Shown here: positions 16,032 through 23,465 of the stretch, one piece after another | Numbering within the stretch: the first letter of the stretch is position 1 | How the letters are laid out: the number at the start of each line of letters is the position of its first letter | Source of the DNA: an uncultured Gammaproteobacteria bacterium | Lineage (GTDB): Bacteria; Pseudomonadota; Gammaproteobacteria; Magnimaribacterales; D2472 | Assembly (NCBI GenBank): GCA_913050015.1 | Contig: CAJXAZ010000009.1 | Span: 1 to 28,137 of the forward strand | DNA: 28,137 nt | Direction: 5' to 3' | Position numbers and translations under genes: made by a program | The notes under the pieces: model-generated | What the model saw: only the letters and a program-made list of their open reading frames with translations | Told to the model about the DNA's origin: nothing | The model's database searches: none

Positions 16032-16442
16032 ATGAGAAGAAATGCTATAACAAGTGCAGTTCAAGAAGAAAGCGATGAAATAAATTTAACACCAATGTTG
16101 GATGTTGTTTTTATTATGCTTATTTTCTTTATTGTTACTGCTAATTTTATTAAAGAACCAGGTCTAGAAATTAATAGACCAGACTCTGATACTGCTGAGA
16201 CACAAGAAAATGCAGCGATCTTAATTGCTGTAGGTCCAACAGGTGAAGTTTGGATGGATGGAAGAAGAATAGATGTTCGTCAAGTTAAAGCTAACGTTGT
16301 TAAATTACTAGCAGATAATCCAAAGGGTTCGGTAGTAATTCAAGCAGATGAAAAAGCTATGGCAGACACCATTATTAAGGTCATGGACGGGGCTCGTGAA
16401 GCAGGAGTGAATGCAATATCTCTAGCCTCTGAACCAAAATAA
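16032..16442 (+). CDS. exbD: ExbD energy-transducing subunit
   Basis: Bitopic inner-membrane ExbD/TolR protein that couples proton flow through ExbB to TonB. It has 136 residues with a cytoplasmic tail, one membrane segment at about 22-40 and a periplasmic domain. INLTPMLDVVFIMLIFFIVT contains the essential proton-carrying Asp (residue 24, corresponding to Asp25 of E. coli ExbD). The periplasmic part keeps VWMDGRRIDVRQVKANV and VVIQADEKAMADTIIKVMD. A GGGG-containing Shine-Dalgarno-like sequence precedes the ATG. It is 6 bases before tonB. Confidence 0.95.
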   Translation: MRRNAITSAVQEESDEINLTPMLDVVFIMLIFFIVTANFIKEPGLEINRPDSDTAETQENAAILIAVGPTGEVWMDGRRIDVRQVKANVVKLLADNPKGSVVIQADEKAMADTIIKVMDGAREAGVNAISLASEPK

Positions 16443-16448
16443 TATTTT

Positions 16449-17144
16449 ATGAATCAAATCATTTCAACAATTGGTTCTATATTTAAACCTGTACAGGATT
16501 TATATAATAGGGCATTCAATGCTAATAAATATGCTGCAGGTATAGGCCTTTCAGTCATTATTACTACTGCATTATTTTTTGTTATGGTAGTTCTCATCTC
16601 GCTTGGAGATAGCGGTATGAAGGAAGATAAATCTGTAAAGCTTACTGATGTTGTGATGCCTGAAAGGCAAATAGATACTTTTATGGCTGAAGTAGATAAA
16701 CCCGAGCAGCCTGAAGAGCAACCAGAAGATATTGCTCAGCCAGAGCTTGATCTCCAACCACTAACAGGTCTTGATGTATCAATTGCTAAGCCGAAGGCTA
16801 ATTTCAAAGCAGGAGGAAACTTTTTTAGAGATGGGGAATACATCCCATTATTTAAAGTTCAACCAATTTACCCAAGAAGAGCGCAAGAGAGAGGAACCCA
16901 AGGATACGCCATTGTTACCATGACAATCACAGCATCTGGAACTGTAGAGGATGTAAAGCCTCTTGAAGGATATTGCGGAGATCCTACCAATCCAGAAACT
17001 GAGTACAGAGCATGTACAATATTTAATAGCGCATCAACTAGAGCTGCTCAGAAATTAAAGTACAAGCCTAAAATTGTTGATGGCAAAGCCACTCCAGTCG
17101 AGGGAGTTCTTCACAGATTTACATTTATAATGGAGCAAGACTAA
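16449..17144 (+). CDS. tonB: TonB energy transducer (TonB2 type)
   Basis: Links the ExbB/ExbD motor to TonB-dependent outer-membrane receptors. It has 231 residues: a cytoplasmic N-terminus of about 30 residues (longer than in E. coli), one membrane segment at about 31-52, a short Pro/Glu-rich spacer (KPEQPEEQPEDIAQPELDL, about 84-102) and the TonB C-terminal domain at about 130-231 (PLFKVQPIYPRRAQERGTQG, then LKYKPKIVDGKATPVEGVLH). No His is present in the membrane segment, unlike E. coli TonB His20. Between the beta and helix parts of the C-terminal domain is an insertion with Cys176 and Cys189 that could form a disulfide. The stop overlaps the TPR gene ATG (TAATG). Confidence 0.93.
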   Translation: MNQIISTIGSIFKPVQDLYNRAFNANKYAAGIGLSVIITTALFFVMVVLISLGDSGMKEDKSVKLTDVVMPERQIDTFMAEVDKPEQPEEQPEDIAQPELDLQPLTGLDVSIAKPKANFKAGGNFFRDGEYIPLFKVQPIYPRRAQERGTQGYAIVTMTITASGTVEDVKPLEGYCGDPTNPETEYRACTIFNSASTRAAQKLKYKPKIVDGKATPVEGVLHRFTFIMEQD

Positions 17145-18568
17145 TGAAAAATATTTTAAATAAATCTTCATTTTTATATTTATTTGCCATTTTAACTTTC
17201 TCTTTTACATATACTTCTAATTTTGTAGAAGCTCAGTCATCAGACAATAAATCAAAAAAACCAATTAAGTATAAAAAATCTAGAGCACTAAGTCCTAAAG
17301 TTTCTAAGAAAATGATTAAGGTTTACGATGCCTTGGAAGAGGTTGATGAGAAGGGCGAGCCAGCTCCAGATATGGAGACGGTACTAGAAATTTTAACTGA
17401 ATTAAAGAATGATTCTGCAAACTTAAAAAGTTATGACCGATCTGTAATGTGGAATTCATGGGGATATGTTTATTTCTCAGACGGCAAATATGCCTTGGCA
17501 ATGCAAGCTTATAGAAATCTTATTAATGAACCTGAGGTTACAATACCACTAAGAGTTTCTGCTCTTTTAACATTGGCTCAATTAAATCTAGTTCAAGAAA
17601 ATTATAAAGAAGGCGTTAGATTAATTCTTCAGTGGATGGACGAGGTAGAGACTGTTACTGCTCAATCATGGTCATTACTAGGACAGGCCTATTTTCAGCT
17701 TGGAGATTTTAAAAAGTCTAAATCATCCATGGAGACTGCTATTTCCATGGCAGAAGAGGAAGGTTATAAGCCTAAAGAAAATTGGTATGTAATTATGGCA
17801 GCTTGTATTAATGAGCTAAAAAATGAAATAGGAGAGAAGAAGTCCTTGCTTCTTCAGGCTGATATATACGAAATATTAGTCAATCTATATCCCAAAAAAT
17901 TATACTTTATTCAGCTTGGAGGAACATACGGTCAGCTAGATAGAGAGAGGGATTATATGATCACTCTTAAAGCGGCACACGCAAAAGACTTTCTTGACAA
18001 AGAATCAGAATATTTAGCTTTAGCGCAATTATTATTACTAAATGAGAATCCTTTTTGGGCTGCCAACGTTCTGGTTTCTGGACAGAATAAAATGATCACT
18101 ATAGTGGATGAAAAAACAAAAGAAGAAAAAATAGTTCCTGTTATTAAGGAAAGCTATAAAAACCTAAAACTTCTTGCTGACTCCTGGAGAATGGCGCAAG
18201 AGATTGATAAGGCTATACCGGTATTAGAGAAAGCCTCTAAATTATCTAAAGATGGAAAAGCTTATGTTTTATTGGGCAATTTATATTTATTTGAAGATAA
18301 GCTTGATTTAGCAGTTGAGGCAATTAAAAAAGGTTTAAAGAAAGGAGATATTAAGAAAATATCACAGGTTCACTTAACTTTAGGGCAAGTCTATTTCGAA
18401 CTTCAGAAATTTGACGAAGCTAAGAAGCAATTTAGAATAGCTGCCAGAGATAAAACTAAAACTATTAAAAGTCAGGCAAATAACTGGATTAAATATACAG
18501 AAAATGAAGAGGTTAGAGTTAAAAATCTAGCTTTAAGAAGAGAGTATATTCAGGCTCAAGGCTCATAG
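17144..18568 (+). CDS. TPR-repeat protein, last gene of the TonB2-type operon
   Basis: Protein of 474 residues with an N-terminal signal peptide or anchor (about residues 1-31, ending near FVEAQ), a Lys-rich stretch, and then helical tetratricopeptide-like repeats. The clearest repeats are SWSLLGQAYFQLGDFKKSKS (about 175-194), KAYVLLGNLYLFEDKLDLAV and VHLTLGQVYFELQKFDEAKK near the C-terminus, so it is probably a periplasmic scaffold. It corresponds in position to the TPR gene that ends the Vibrio TonB2 cluster. Its partner and function are not known; organising the long ExbB-like and DUF3450 proteins is plausible but unproven. It starts at a TAATG junction with tonB and its 3' end overlaps convergent folA by 6 bases. 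Confidence 0.88.
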   Translation: MKNILNKSSFLYLFAILTFSFTYTSNFVEAQSSDNKSKKPIKYKKSRALSPKVSKKMIKVYDALEEVDEKGEPAPDMETVLEILTELKNDSANLKSYDRSVMWNSWGYVYFSDGKYALAMQAYRNLINEPEVTIPLRVSALLTLAQLNLVQENYKEGVRLILQWMDEVETVTAQSWSLLGQAYFQLGDFKKSKSSMETAISMAEEEGYKPKENWYVIMAACINELKNEIGEKKSLLLQADIYEILVNLYPKKLYFIQLGGTYGQLDRERDYMITLKAAHAKDFLDKESEYLALAQLLLLNENPFWAANVLVSGQNKMITIVDEKTKEEKIVPVIKESYKNLKLLADSWRMAQEIDKAIPVLEKASKLSKDGKAYVLLGNLYLFEDKLDLAVEAIKKGLKKGDIKKISQVHLTLGQVYFELQKFDEAKKQFRIAARDKTKTIKSQANNWIKYTENEEVRVKNLALRREYIQAQGS

Positions 18569-19081
18569 TTTCTTATATTCTTCTATTTTATAGTCATAGT
18601 CATTGTCGGCATCCTTCTTGAAGGAACTAGAGCTAACAAGCTCCCAGCTAGTTAGATCAATATCTGGATAATAGATATCTCCATCAATCTCACAATCAAC
18701 TCTGGTTAGGACAAGCTTATTAAAAGATTCTATAGTCTCTCTAAATAGATATCCTCCTCCAATTATTACAATTTCATTATCAATCCCGTCTTCTCTATTC
18801 TTATCTTCAACAAAGCTAATAGCGCTTTCAAGATCTGAATATACATAAGCACCAGGAATATTTTTTAGAGTTCTTGAGATGATTACATTAGTTCTATTTG
18901 GAAGGGGGCGACCAATAGACTCATATGTTTTTCTTCCCATGATAATGCTTTTATGAAGGGTGTATTCTTTAAAATGAGCTAAGTCACTTTTTAGATTCCA
19001 TGGAAGATCATTGTCGACACCTATAACATTATTGTTCGATATAGCTACTAAGTGCGAAATGACTTTATTTTTATTTTCCAT
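18563..19081 (-). CDS. folA: Dihydrofolate reductase
   Basis: NADPH-dependent enzyme that makes tetrahydrofolate, needed for thymidylate, purine and methionine synthesis. From the ATG at 19081 it has 172 residues (159 in E. coli). Motifs: VAISNNNVIGVDNDLPWNL with Trp28, the catalytic acidic residue Asp33 in KSDLAHFKEYT, the NADPH motif IIMGRKTYESIGRPLPNRTNVIISR, and IIGGGYLFRETI, the second glycine motif. An ATG at 19135 would add 18 residues (MEGMKCACVV...), but these are just the antiparallel-frame read of the SecA zinc tail, so I reject it. The gene overlaps the end of secA by 11 bases and the convergent TPR gene by 6. Confidence 0.95.
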   Translation of the reverse strand: MENKNKVISHLVAISNNNVIGVDNDLPWNLKSDLAHFKEYTLHKSIIMGRKTYESIGRPLPNRTNVIISRTLKNIPGAYVYSDLESAISFVEDKNREDGIDNEIVIIGGGYLFRETIESFNKLVLTRVDCEIDGDIYYPDIDLTSWELVSSSSFKKDADNDYDYKIEEYKKL

Positions 19082-21749
19082 GGCAGAGTTTAAATTTTTT
19101 ACCAGAACCACACATGCACATTTCATTCCTTCCAAGTTTTGGAGTCTCTCTTACTATGGTTTGCGGTGGGCTTGGCTGGTTGTTGGTTTGCTTATTCTCT
19201 GTATTTATTCCTGAAGGAATATTTTCCTTGTTCATAACTAGTTCAGGTTCACTTTGATCAGGATTTAAGGATGCCATATCCTCGTCTGAAGATATTTGTA
19301 ATGAAAAAAGAATTCTAATAGTTTCGCTGTCTATTTCCTTAAGCATGGATTCAAACATTGAATATGCCTCTCTTTTGAATTCATTTTTAGGATTTTTTTG
19401 TGCATAAGCTCTAAGCCCAACACTATTTCTTAGATGGTCTATTTCTGCTAAATGCTCTTTCCAGTGAACATCTAGGACTTGAAGCATTACCTGTTTTTCT
19501 AGCAGCAATCTATTTTTACCTAACAATTCATATTTTTTCTTATACTCGCCTTCAGCACATTCAATTACTTTTAAAGCGATGGTGTCTGGCAATAATTTTT
19601 TGTCATTAATAACTTGATCAGCTATATCTAATTCAATTTTATATGTCTCTTTAAGGAAGTCTTCTAAATCCTTGGCCTTCCATTGAGACTCAATTGATTC
19701 AAGAGGGATATAGTTACTAGATATATTTTGAAATTGCTCTTCTATCAAGTTAGCAATGGATTGACTAATATCTGACTCTTCAAGTAATTGATTTCTTAAT
19801 GAGTAAATAGCCTGTCTTTGATCGTTTGATACATCATCATATTCAAGAAGACTTTTTCTAGCATCAAAGTTTCTACTTTCAATTCTTCTTTGAGCATTTT
19901 CAATACCTTTTGATAGCATCTTATGTTCTATATGATCCTCTCCCATACCAATTTTATCAAAAAGAGCTCTTCGGCTATCTGAAATAAACAACCTTAATAA
20001 ATCATCCTCTAGTGATAGAAAGAACCTTGAATACCCAGGATCTCCTTGACGCCCAGACCTTCCTCTTAACTGATTATCTATCCTTCTTGATTCATGTCTT
20101 TCGGTGCCTAATATATGTAACCCACCGGCTTCTAATACCCTTCTGTTACCTTCCTTCCAGTCAGCATCTGACTGATCCTCTTTTTTACCACCCAGGACAA
20201 TATCTGTTCCCCTTCCAGCCATATTTGTTGCTATGGTAACCATTCCAGGCTTTCCGGCATTAGCAATAATTTCAGCTTCTTTTTCATGATGTTTCGCATT
20301 TAATATTTGATGGGGTATTTTCTTACCTTTCAGGTATTCTGAAACTTCTTCAGAGGATTCCACTGATACTGTGCCAACTAAAATAGGTGCTGATTTTTCT
20401 CTAAGTGTAATAATTTCATCTACAAGTGCATTGTATTTAGCATCTGTTGTCAGGAAGACCAGATCATTATGGTCGTGTCTAGCCATAGCTACATTCGTAG
20501 GAATAATAATTACACTCAATCCATAAATTTGATTAAATTCTAAAGCCTCAGTATCTGCAGTTCCTGTCATACCAGACAGATTTGAAAAAAGCCTAAAAAA
20601 GTTTTGAAAAGTTGTTGAAGCAAGTGTTTGAGATTCTCTTTGAATTGAAACATTCTCTTTGCATTCCAGCGCTTGATGAACCCCTTCACTCATTCTTCTT
20701 CCAGGCATTGTTCTTCCTGTGTGCTCATCAATTAAGAGAACTTCGTTATCTCTTACAAGATAGTGAACATTCTTTTTAAATAAGAAATTAGCTCTAAGAG
20801 TTGCCTGAACAAATTTCATTATTTTTAAGTTTGATACTGCATATAAACCATCAGATCCACCAATGATTCCTGCATCTTCAAGTAATTCTTCTACAAGAAT
20901 ATATCCATCATCAGTCAATTCAACATTTCTATTTTTTTCATCAATTAAATAATGACCTCTTTCACTATCTTCTAGAGGCTCTTCATCAGTTTCTTCTCTT
21001 GCTTGCGGATTTAATTTTGGTATAAATTTTCTAATTTGTTTATACATTTCAGAACTTTCAGAGGAAGGTCCAGAAATGATCAAAGGAGTTCTGGCCTCAT
21101 CTATCAATATAGAATCCACCTCATCAACGATAGCAAAGTCTAATGAACACTGAACTCTCTCCTCAGTTGAATGTGCCATGTTATCTCTAAGGTAATCAAA
21201 GCCTAGTTCATTATTAGTTGCATAAATAATATCGCATCTATATGCAGCAATCTTTTCTTGTAGTTCCTGGTTTGATGCCACTACTCCGACGCTTAATCCA
21301 AGAAATTCGTAAACAGGCCTCATCCACTCAGCATCTCTTTTTGCTAAATAGTCGTTTACTGTTACTAAAATAGCCTTATTGCCTATTGCTGAATTTAAAT
21401 ATGCAGGAAGAGTGGCTACTAATGTCTTACCTTCACCTGTTTTCATTTCTGCAATATTTCCTTCTGCTAGGGATATACCCCCAAGCATTTGAGAATCAAA
21501 GTGCCTAAGTCCAAGCGTTCTCTTACTTGCCTCTCTTACTGCTGCAAATGCCAAAGGTAAAATACTATATATATCATTATTGCTATCAATATATTTTTTA
21601 TTAAGTTCTTGTTTGAAATTTTTGAAGTAACTATCTGGCTGTTGAGAAAAAGCCTCTTCTAGATCATTCGCAGCATTGACATGCAGCATCATTCTTTTTA
21701 TGAGTCTATCATTACTAGAGCTAAAAATTTTCGAAAATAGGTTTAACAT
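19071..21749 (-). CDS. secA: Protein translocase ATPase SecA
   Basis: Motor ATPase that pushes unfolded preproteins through SecYEG. It has 892 residues (901 in E. coli). Visible in order: Walker A in MKTGEGKTLVA, the DEAD-like motif IVDEVDSILIDEARTPLI, the preprotein crosslinking region, ATNMAGRGTDIVLGG and QLRGRSGRQGDPG of the second nucleotide-binding fold, the helical scaffold, and a C-terminal zinc tail MCMCGSGKKFKLCHGK (CxCxSGxxxKxCH), used for SecB binding in relatives. It follows lpxC by 40 bases, as in the common ftsZ-lpxC-secA order, although ftsZ is not here. No Shine-Dalgarno sequence is seen before the ATG. Confidence 0.98.
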   Translation of the reverse strand: MLNLFSKIFSSSNDRLIKRMMLHVNAANDLEEAFSQQPDSYFKNFKQELNKKYIDSNNDIYSILPLAFAAVREASKRTLGLRHFDSQMLGGISLAEGNIAEMKTGEGKTLVATLPAYLNSAIGNKAILVTVNDYLAKRDAEWMRPVYEFLGLSVGVVASNQELQEKIAAYRCDIIYATNNELGFDYLRDNMAHSTEERVQCSLDFAIVDEVDSILIDEARTPLIISGPSSESSEMYKQIRKFIPKLNPQAREETDEEPLEDSERGHYLIDEKNRNVELTDDGYILVEELLEDAGIIGGSDGLYAVSNLKIMKFVQATLRANFLFKKNVHYLVRDNEVLLIDEHTGRTMPGRRMSEGVHQALECKENVSIQRESQTLASTTFQNFFRLFSNLSGMTGTADTEALEFNQIYGLSVIIIPTNVAMARHDHNDLVFLTTDAKYNALVDEIITLREKSAPILVGTVSVESSEEVSEYLKGKKIPHQILNAKHHEKEAEIIANAGKPGMVTIATNMAGRGTDIVLGGKKEDQSDADWKEGNRRVLEAGGLHILGTERHESRRIDNQLRGRSGRQGDPGYSRFFLSLEDDLLRLFISDSRRALFDKIGMGEDHIEHKMLSKGIENAQRRIESRNFDARKSLLEYDDVSNDQRQAIYSLRNQLLEESDISQSIANLIEEQFQNISSNYIPLESIESQWKAKDLEDFLKETYKIELDIADQVINDKKLLPDTIALKVIECAEGEYKKKYELLGKNRLLLEKQVMLQVLDVHWKEHLAEIDHLRNSVGLRAYAQKNPKNEFKREAYSMFESMLKEIDSETIRILFSLQISSDEDMASLNPDQSEPELVMNKENIPSGINTENKQTNNQPSPPQTIVRETPKLGRNEMCMCGSGKKFKLCHGK

Positions 21750-21789
21750 AAATTATTCTTTAATAAAAAAATTCTACCTCTTAGTAATT

Positions 21790-22704
21790 TTAGATATCAC
21801 CAAAAGGAGGTCTTACATATGAAATGGGGGCATTCTCAGAATTTTCAAACTCAACAACATCATAAGCATCTGGATCCGCAGTAATCTTTCTTAAGAGCTG
21901 ATTATTTAATGCATGTCCTGATTTATTACCAGAAAACTCACCTATAAGGTTTCCACCAAGAAGATATAGATCACCAATAGCATCTAGCATTTTATGTTTA
22001 ACTATCTCATCGTTAAATCTCAAACCCTCTTCATTGAGAATTTCATCATCACCAAATATTATGGCATTAGATGAACTTGCTCCTAAGGCTAAATTCTTAG
22101 ATTTTAGCAAAGCAGCCTCTGCCTCATAGCCAAAAGTCCTAGCTCTGCATACTTCTTTAACAAAAGAAGTGGAAGAAAAATCTATTATTGACTCAGCTGG
22201 AAGTTTTTTATGAGCTGGGTGATCAAAATCTACTTTAAATGATACTTTAAAGCCATTAAAAGGCTTAATAGAAGCATATGCATCATCTCTAGTAACTGTA
22301 ATTTCTTTCTTAACTTTAATAAATTTTTTCAGAGCATTTTGTTCTTCTAGGCCCGCTGATTGAATTAAAAAAACAAAAGGACTAGAGCTCCCATCCATAA
22401 TAGGAACCTCCGGGCCATCAACTTTGATTAAACAATTATCAACACCTAAGCCGGCTATAGCCGATAAAAGGTGTTCAATAGTTGAAATTTTAATACCATC
22501 TTTAATCAATGCAGTAGAAAGACTCGTATCACCAACATTCTCAGCTATGGCTGGTATTAAAACAGTCTCATCAATATCAGTTCTAATAAAGATTATGCCA
22601 CTATTAATCTCTGCTGGAATTAATTCCATTGTTATATTTTTGCCCGTATGGAGGCCTATTCCAACTGCTTTGATAGGGTTTCTTAGTGTTCTCTGTTTTA
22701 GCAT
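21790..22704 (-). CDS. lpxC: UDP-3-O-acyl-N-acetylglucosamine deacetylase LpxC
   Basis: Zinc enzyme catalysing the committed step of lipid A synthesis; its presence shows an LPS-bearing outer membrane. It has 304 residues (305 in E. coli). Zinc ligands and catalytic residues fit Glu77 and His78 in STIEHLLSA, His237 and Asp241 in KHKMLDAIGDL, and the general base His264 in SGHALNN. GIGLHTGKNITMEL and VDGPEVPIMDGSSSPFV are conserved substrate-side motifs. The C-terminus ends ISYVRPPFGDI, lacking the longer hydrophobic degradation tail of enteric LpxC, so regulation by FtsH may differ (inference). It is followed by secA and preceded by rlmB with a 38-base gap. Confidence 0.97.
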   Translation of the reverse strand: MLKQRTLRNPIKAVGIGLHTGKNITMELIPAEINSGIIFIRTDIDETVLIPAIAENVGDTSLSTALIKDGIKISTIEHLLSAIAGLGVDNCLIKVDGPEVPIMDGSSSPFVFLIQSAGLEEQNALKKFIKVKKEITVTRDDAYASIKPFNGFKVSFKVDFDHPAHKKLPAESIIDFSSTSFVKEVCRARTFGYEAEAALLKSKNLALGASSSNAIIFGDDEILNEEGLRFNDEIVKHKMLDAIGDLYLLGGNLIGEFSGNKSGHALNNQLLRKITADPDAYDVVEFENSENAPISYVRPPFGDI

Positions 22705-22742
22705 ACTGTTTAATATATTAAGGTTTTACTTGATTTAAGTAT

Positions 22743-23465
22743 CTAGTCTAGGCGCTGTCTACTTGCTTCTGCGAGTATTATCCCAGTTGCAACAGAAACA
22801 TTAAAGCTTTTAAATAATTTATTACCACTTAAGCTGATTGTGCTGTCACATCTCTCGAGAGTTTTTTCTCTTACCCCAGACTCCTCAGAACCCATAATTA
22901 AAGCGGTAGGACCGGTAAAGCTATATTCAGTATGACTTTTATCAGCATGTTCACTCAACCCGTATATAGTGATATTCATTTCACTAAGATGTTTTAAGCA
23001 ATTTACTAAATTGGTTACATGGAATATATCTATAACCTCTGCTCCCCCAACAGAAACCTTATGAGCAACTGCATTTATTGGCGCACATTGGTGTTTGTTT
23101 ATAATAACTGCATCAACTCCAATTACAGCGGCAGATCTTATACATGCTCCTAGATTTCTAGGATCAATAATATTATCAAGTATTAGTATTAAAGGATTGT
23201 TAGCAGTTCCTGAATCTAAGAAATTCTTTAAATCCTTAAAGTTCATTTCTTGTTCGACTGAAATTTTAGCCTCAGGCTCTTGCTTAATTTTATTTGATAT
23301 CTCAAATGGTATATTGTTTTCTTGAAGAAGCTTAACAAGGTTATTTAAACGATCATCGTCCCTATTAGCCGGAAGCAGTACTTTTTTAATCTTATGGGGA
23401 TTATGAGTGAGAATACTTTCGATACTATGAAATCCTATTCTTGTATCATTTTGATCTTTGCTCAT
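22743..23465 (-). CDS. rlmB: 23S rRNA 2'-O-methyltransferase RlmB (SpoU/TrmH family)
   Basis: SPOUT-class methyltransferase expected to make Gm2251 in 23S rRNA. It has 240 residues (243 in E. coli): an N-terminal L30e-like substrate-binding domain (about 1-75) and the knotted SpoU domain. Motif 1 is LDNIIDPRNLGACIRSAAVIG with the catalytic Asn/Arg, motif 2 is IMGSEESGVR, and motif 3 is FKSFNVSVATGIIL. In motif 3 the usual PMxGxxxSLNVS appears as SLSGNKLFKSFNVS, slightly longer than normal. Its ATG overlaps the rnr stop as ATGA, and rnr-rlmB is a known gammaproteobacterial gene pair. Confidence 0.94.
   Translation of the reverse strand: MSKDQNDTRIGFHSIESILTHNPHKIKKVLLPANRDDDRLNNLVKLLQENNIPFEISNKIKQEPEAKISVEQEMNFKDLKNFLDSGTANNPLILILDNIIDPRNLGACIRSAAVIGVDAVIINKHQCAPINAVAHKVSVGGAEVIDIFHVTNLVNCLKHLSEMNITIYGLSEHADKSHTEYSFTGPTALIMGSEESGVREKTLERCDSTISLSGNKLFKSFNVSVATGIILAEASRQRLD

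Noticed and set aside
19071..19135. Upstream ATG extending folA by 18 residues (MEGMKCACVV...)
   Set aside because: The extra residues come from the SecA zinc-tail coding sequence in another frame and lie before the family N-terminus; the ATG at 19081 fits the family.
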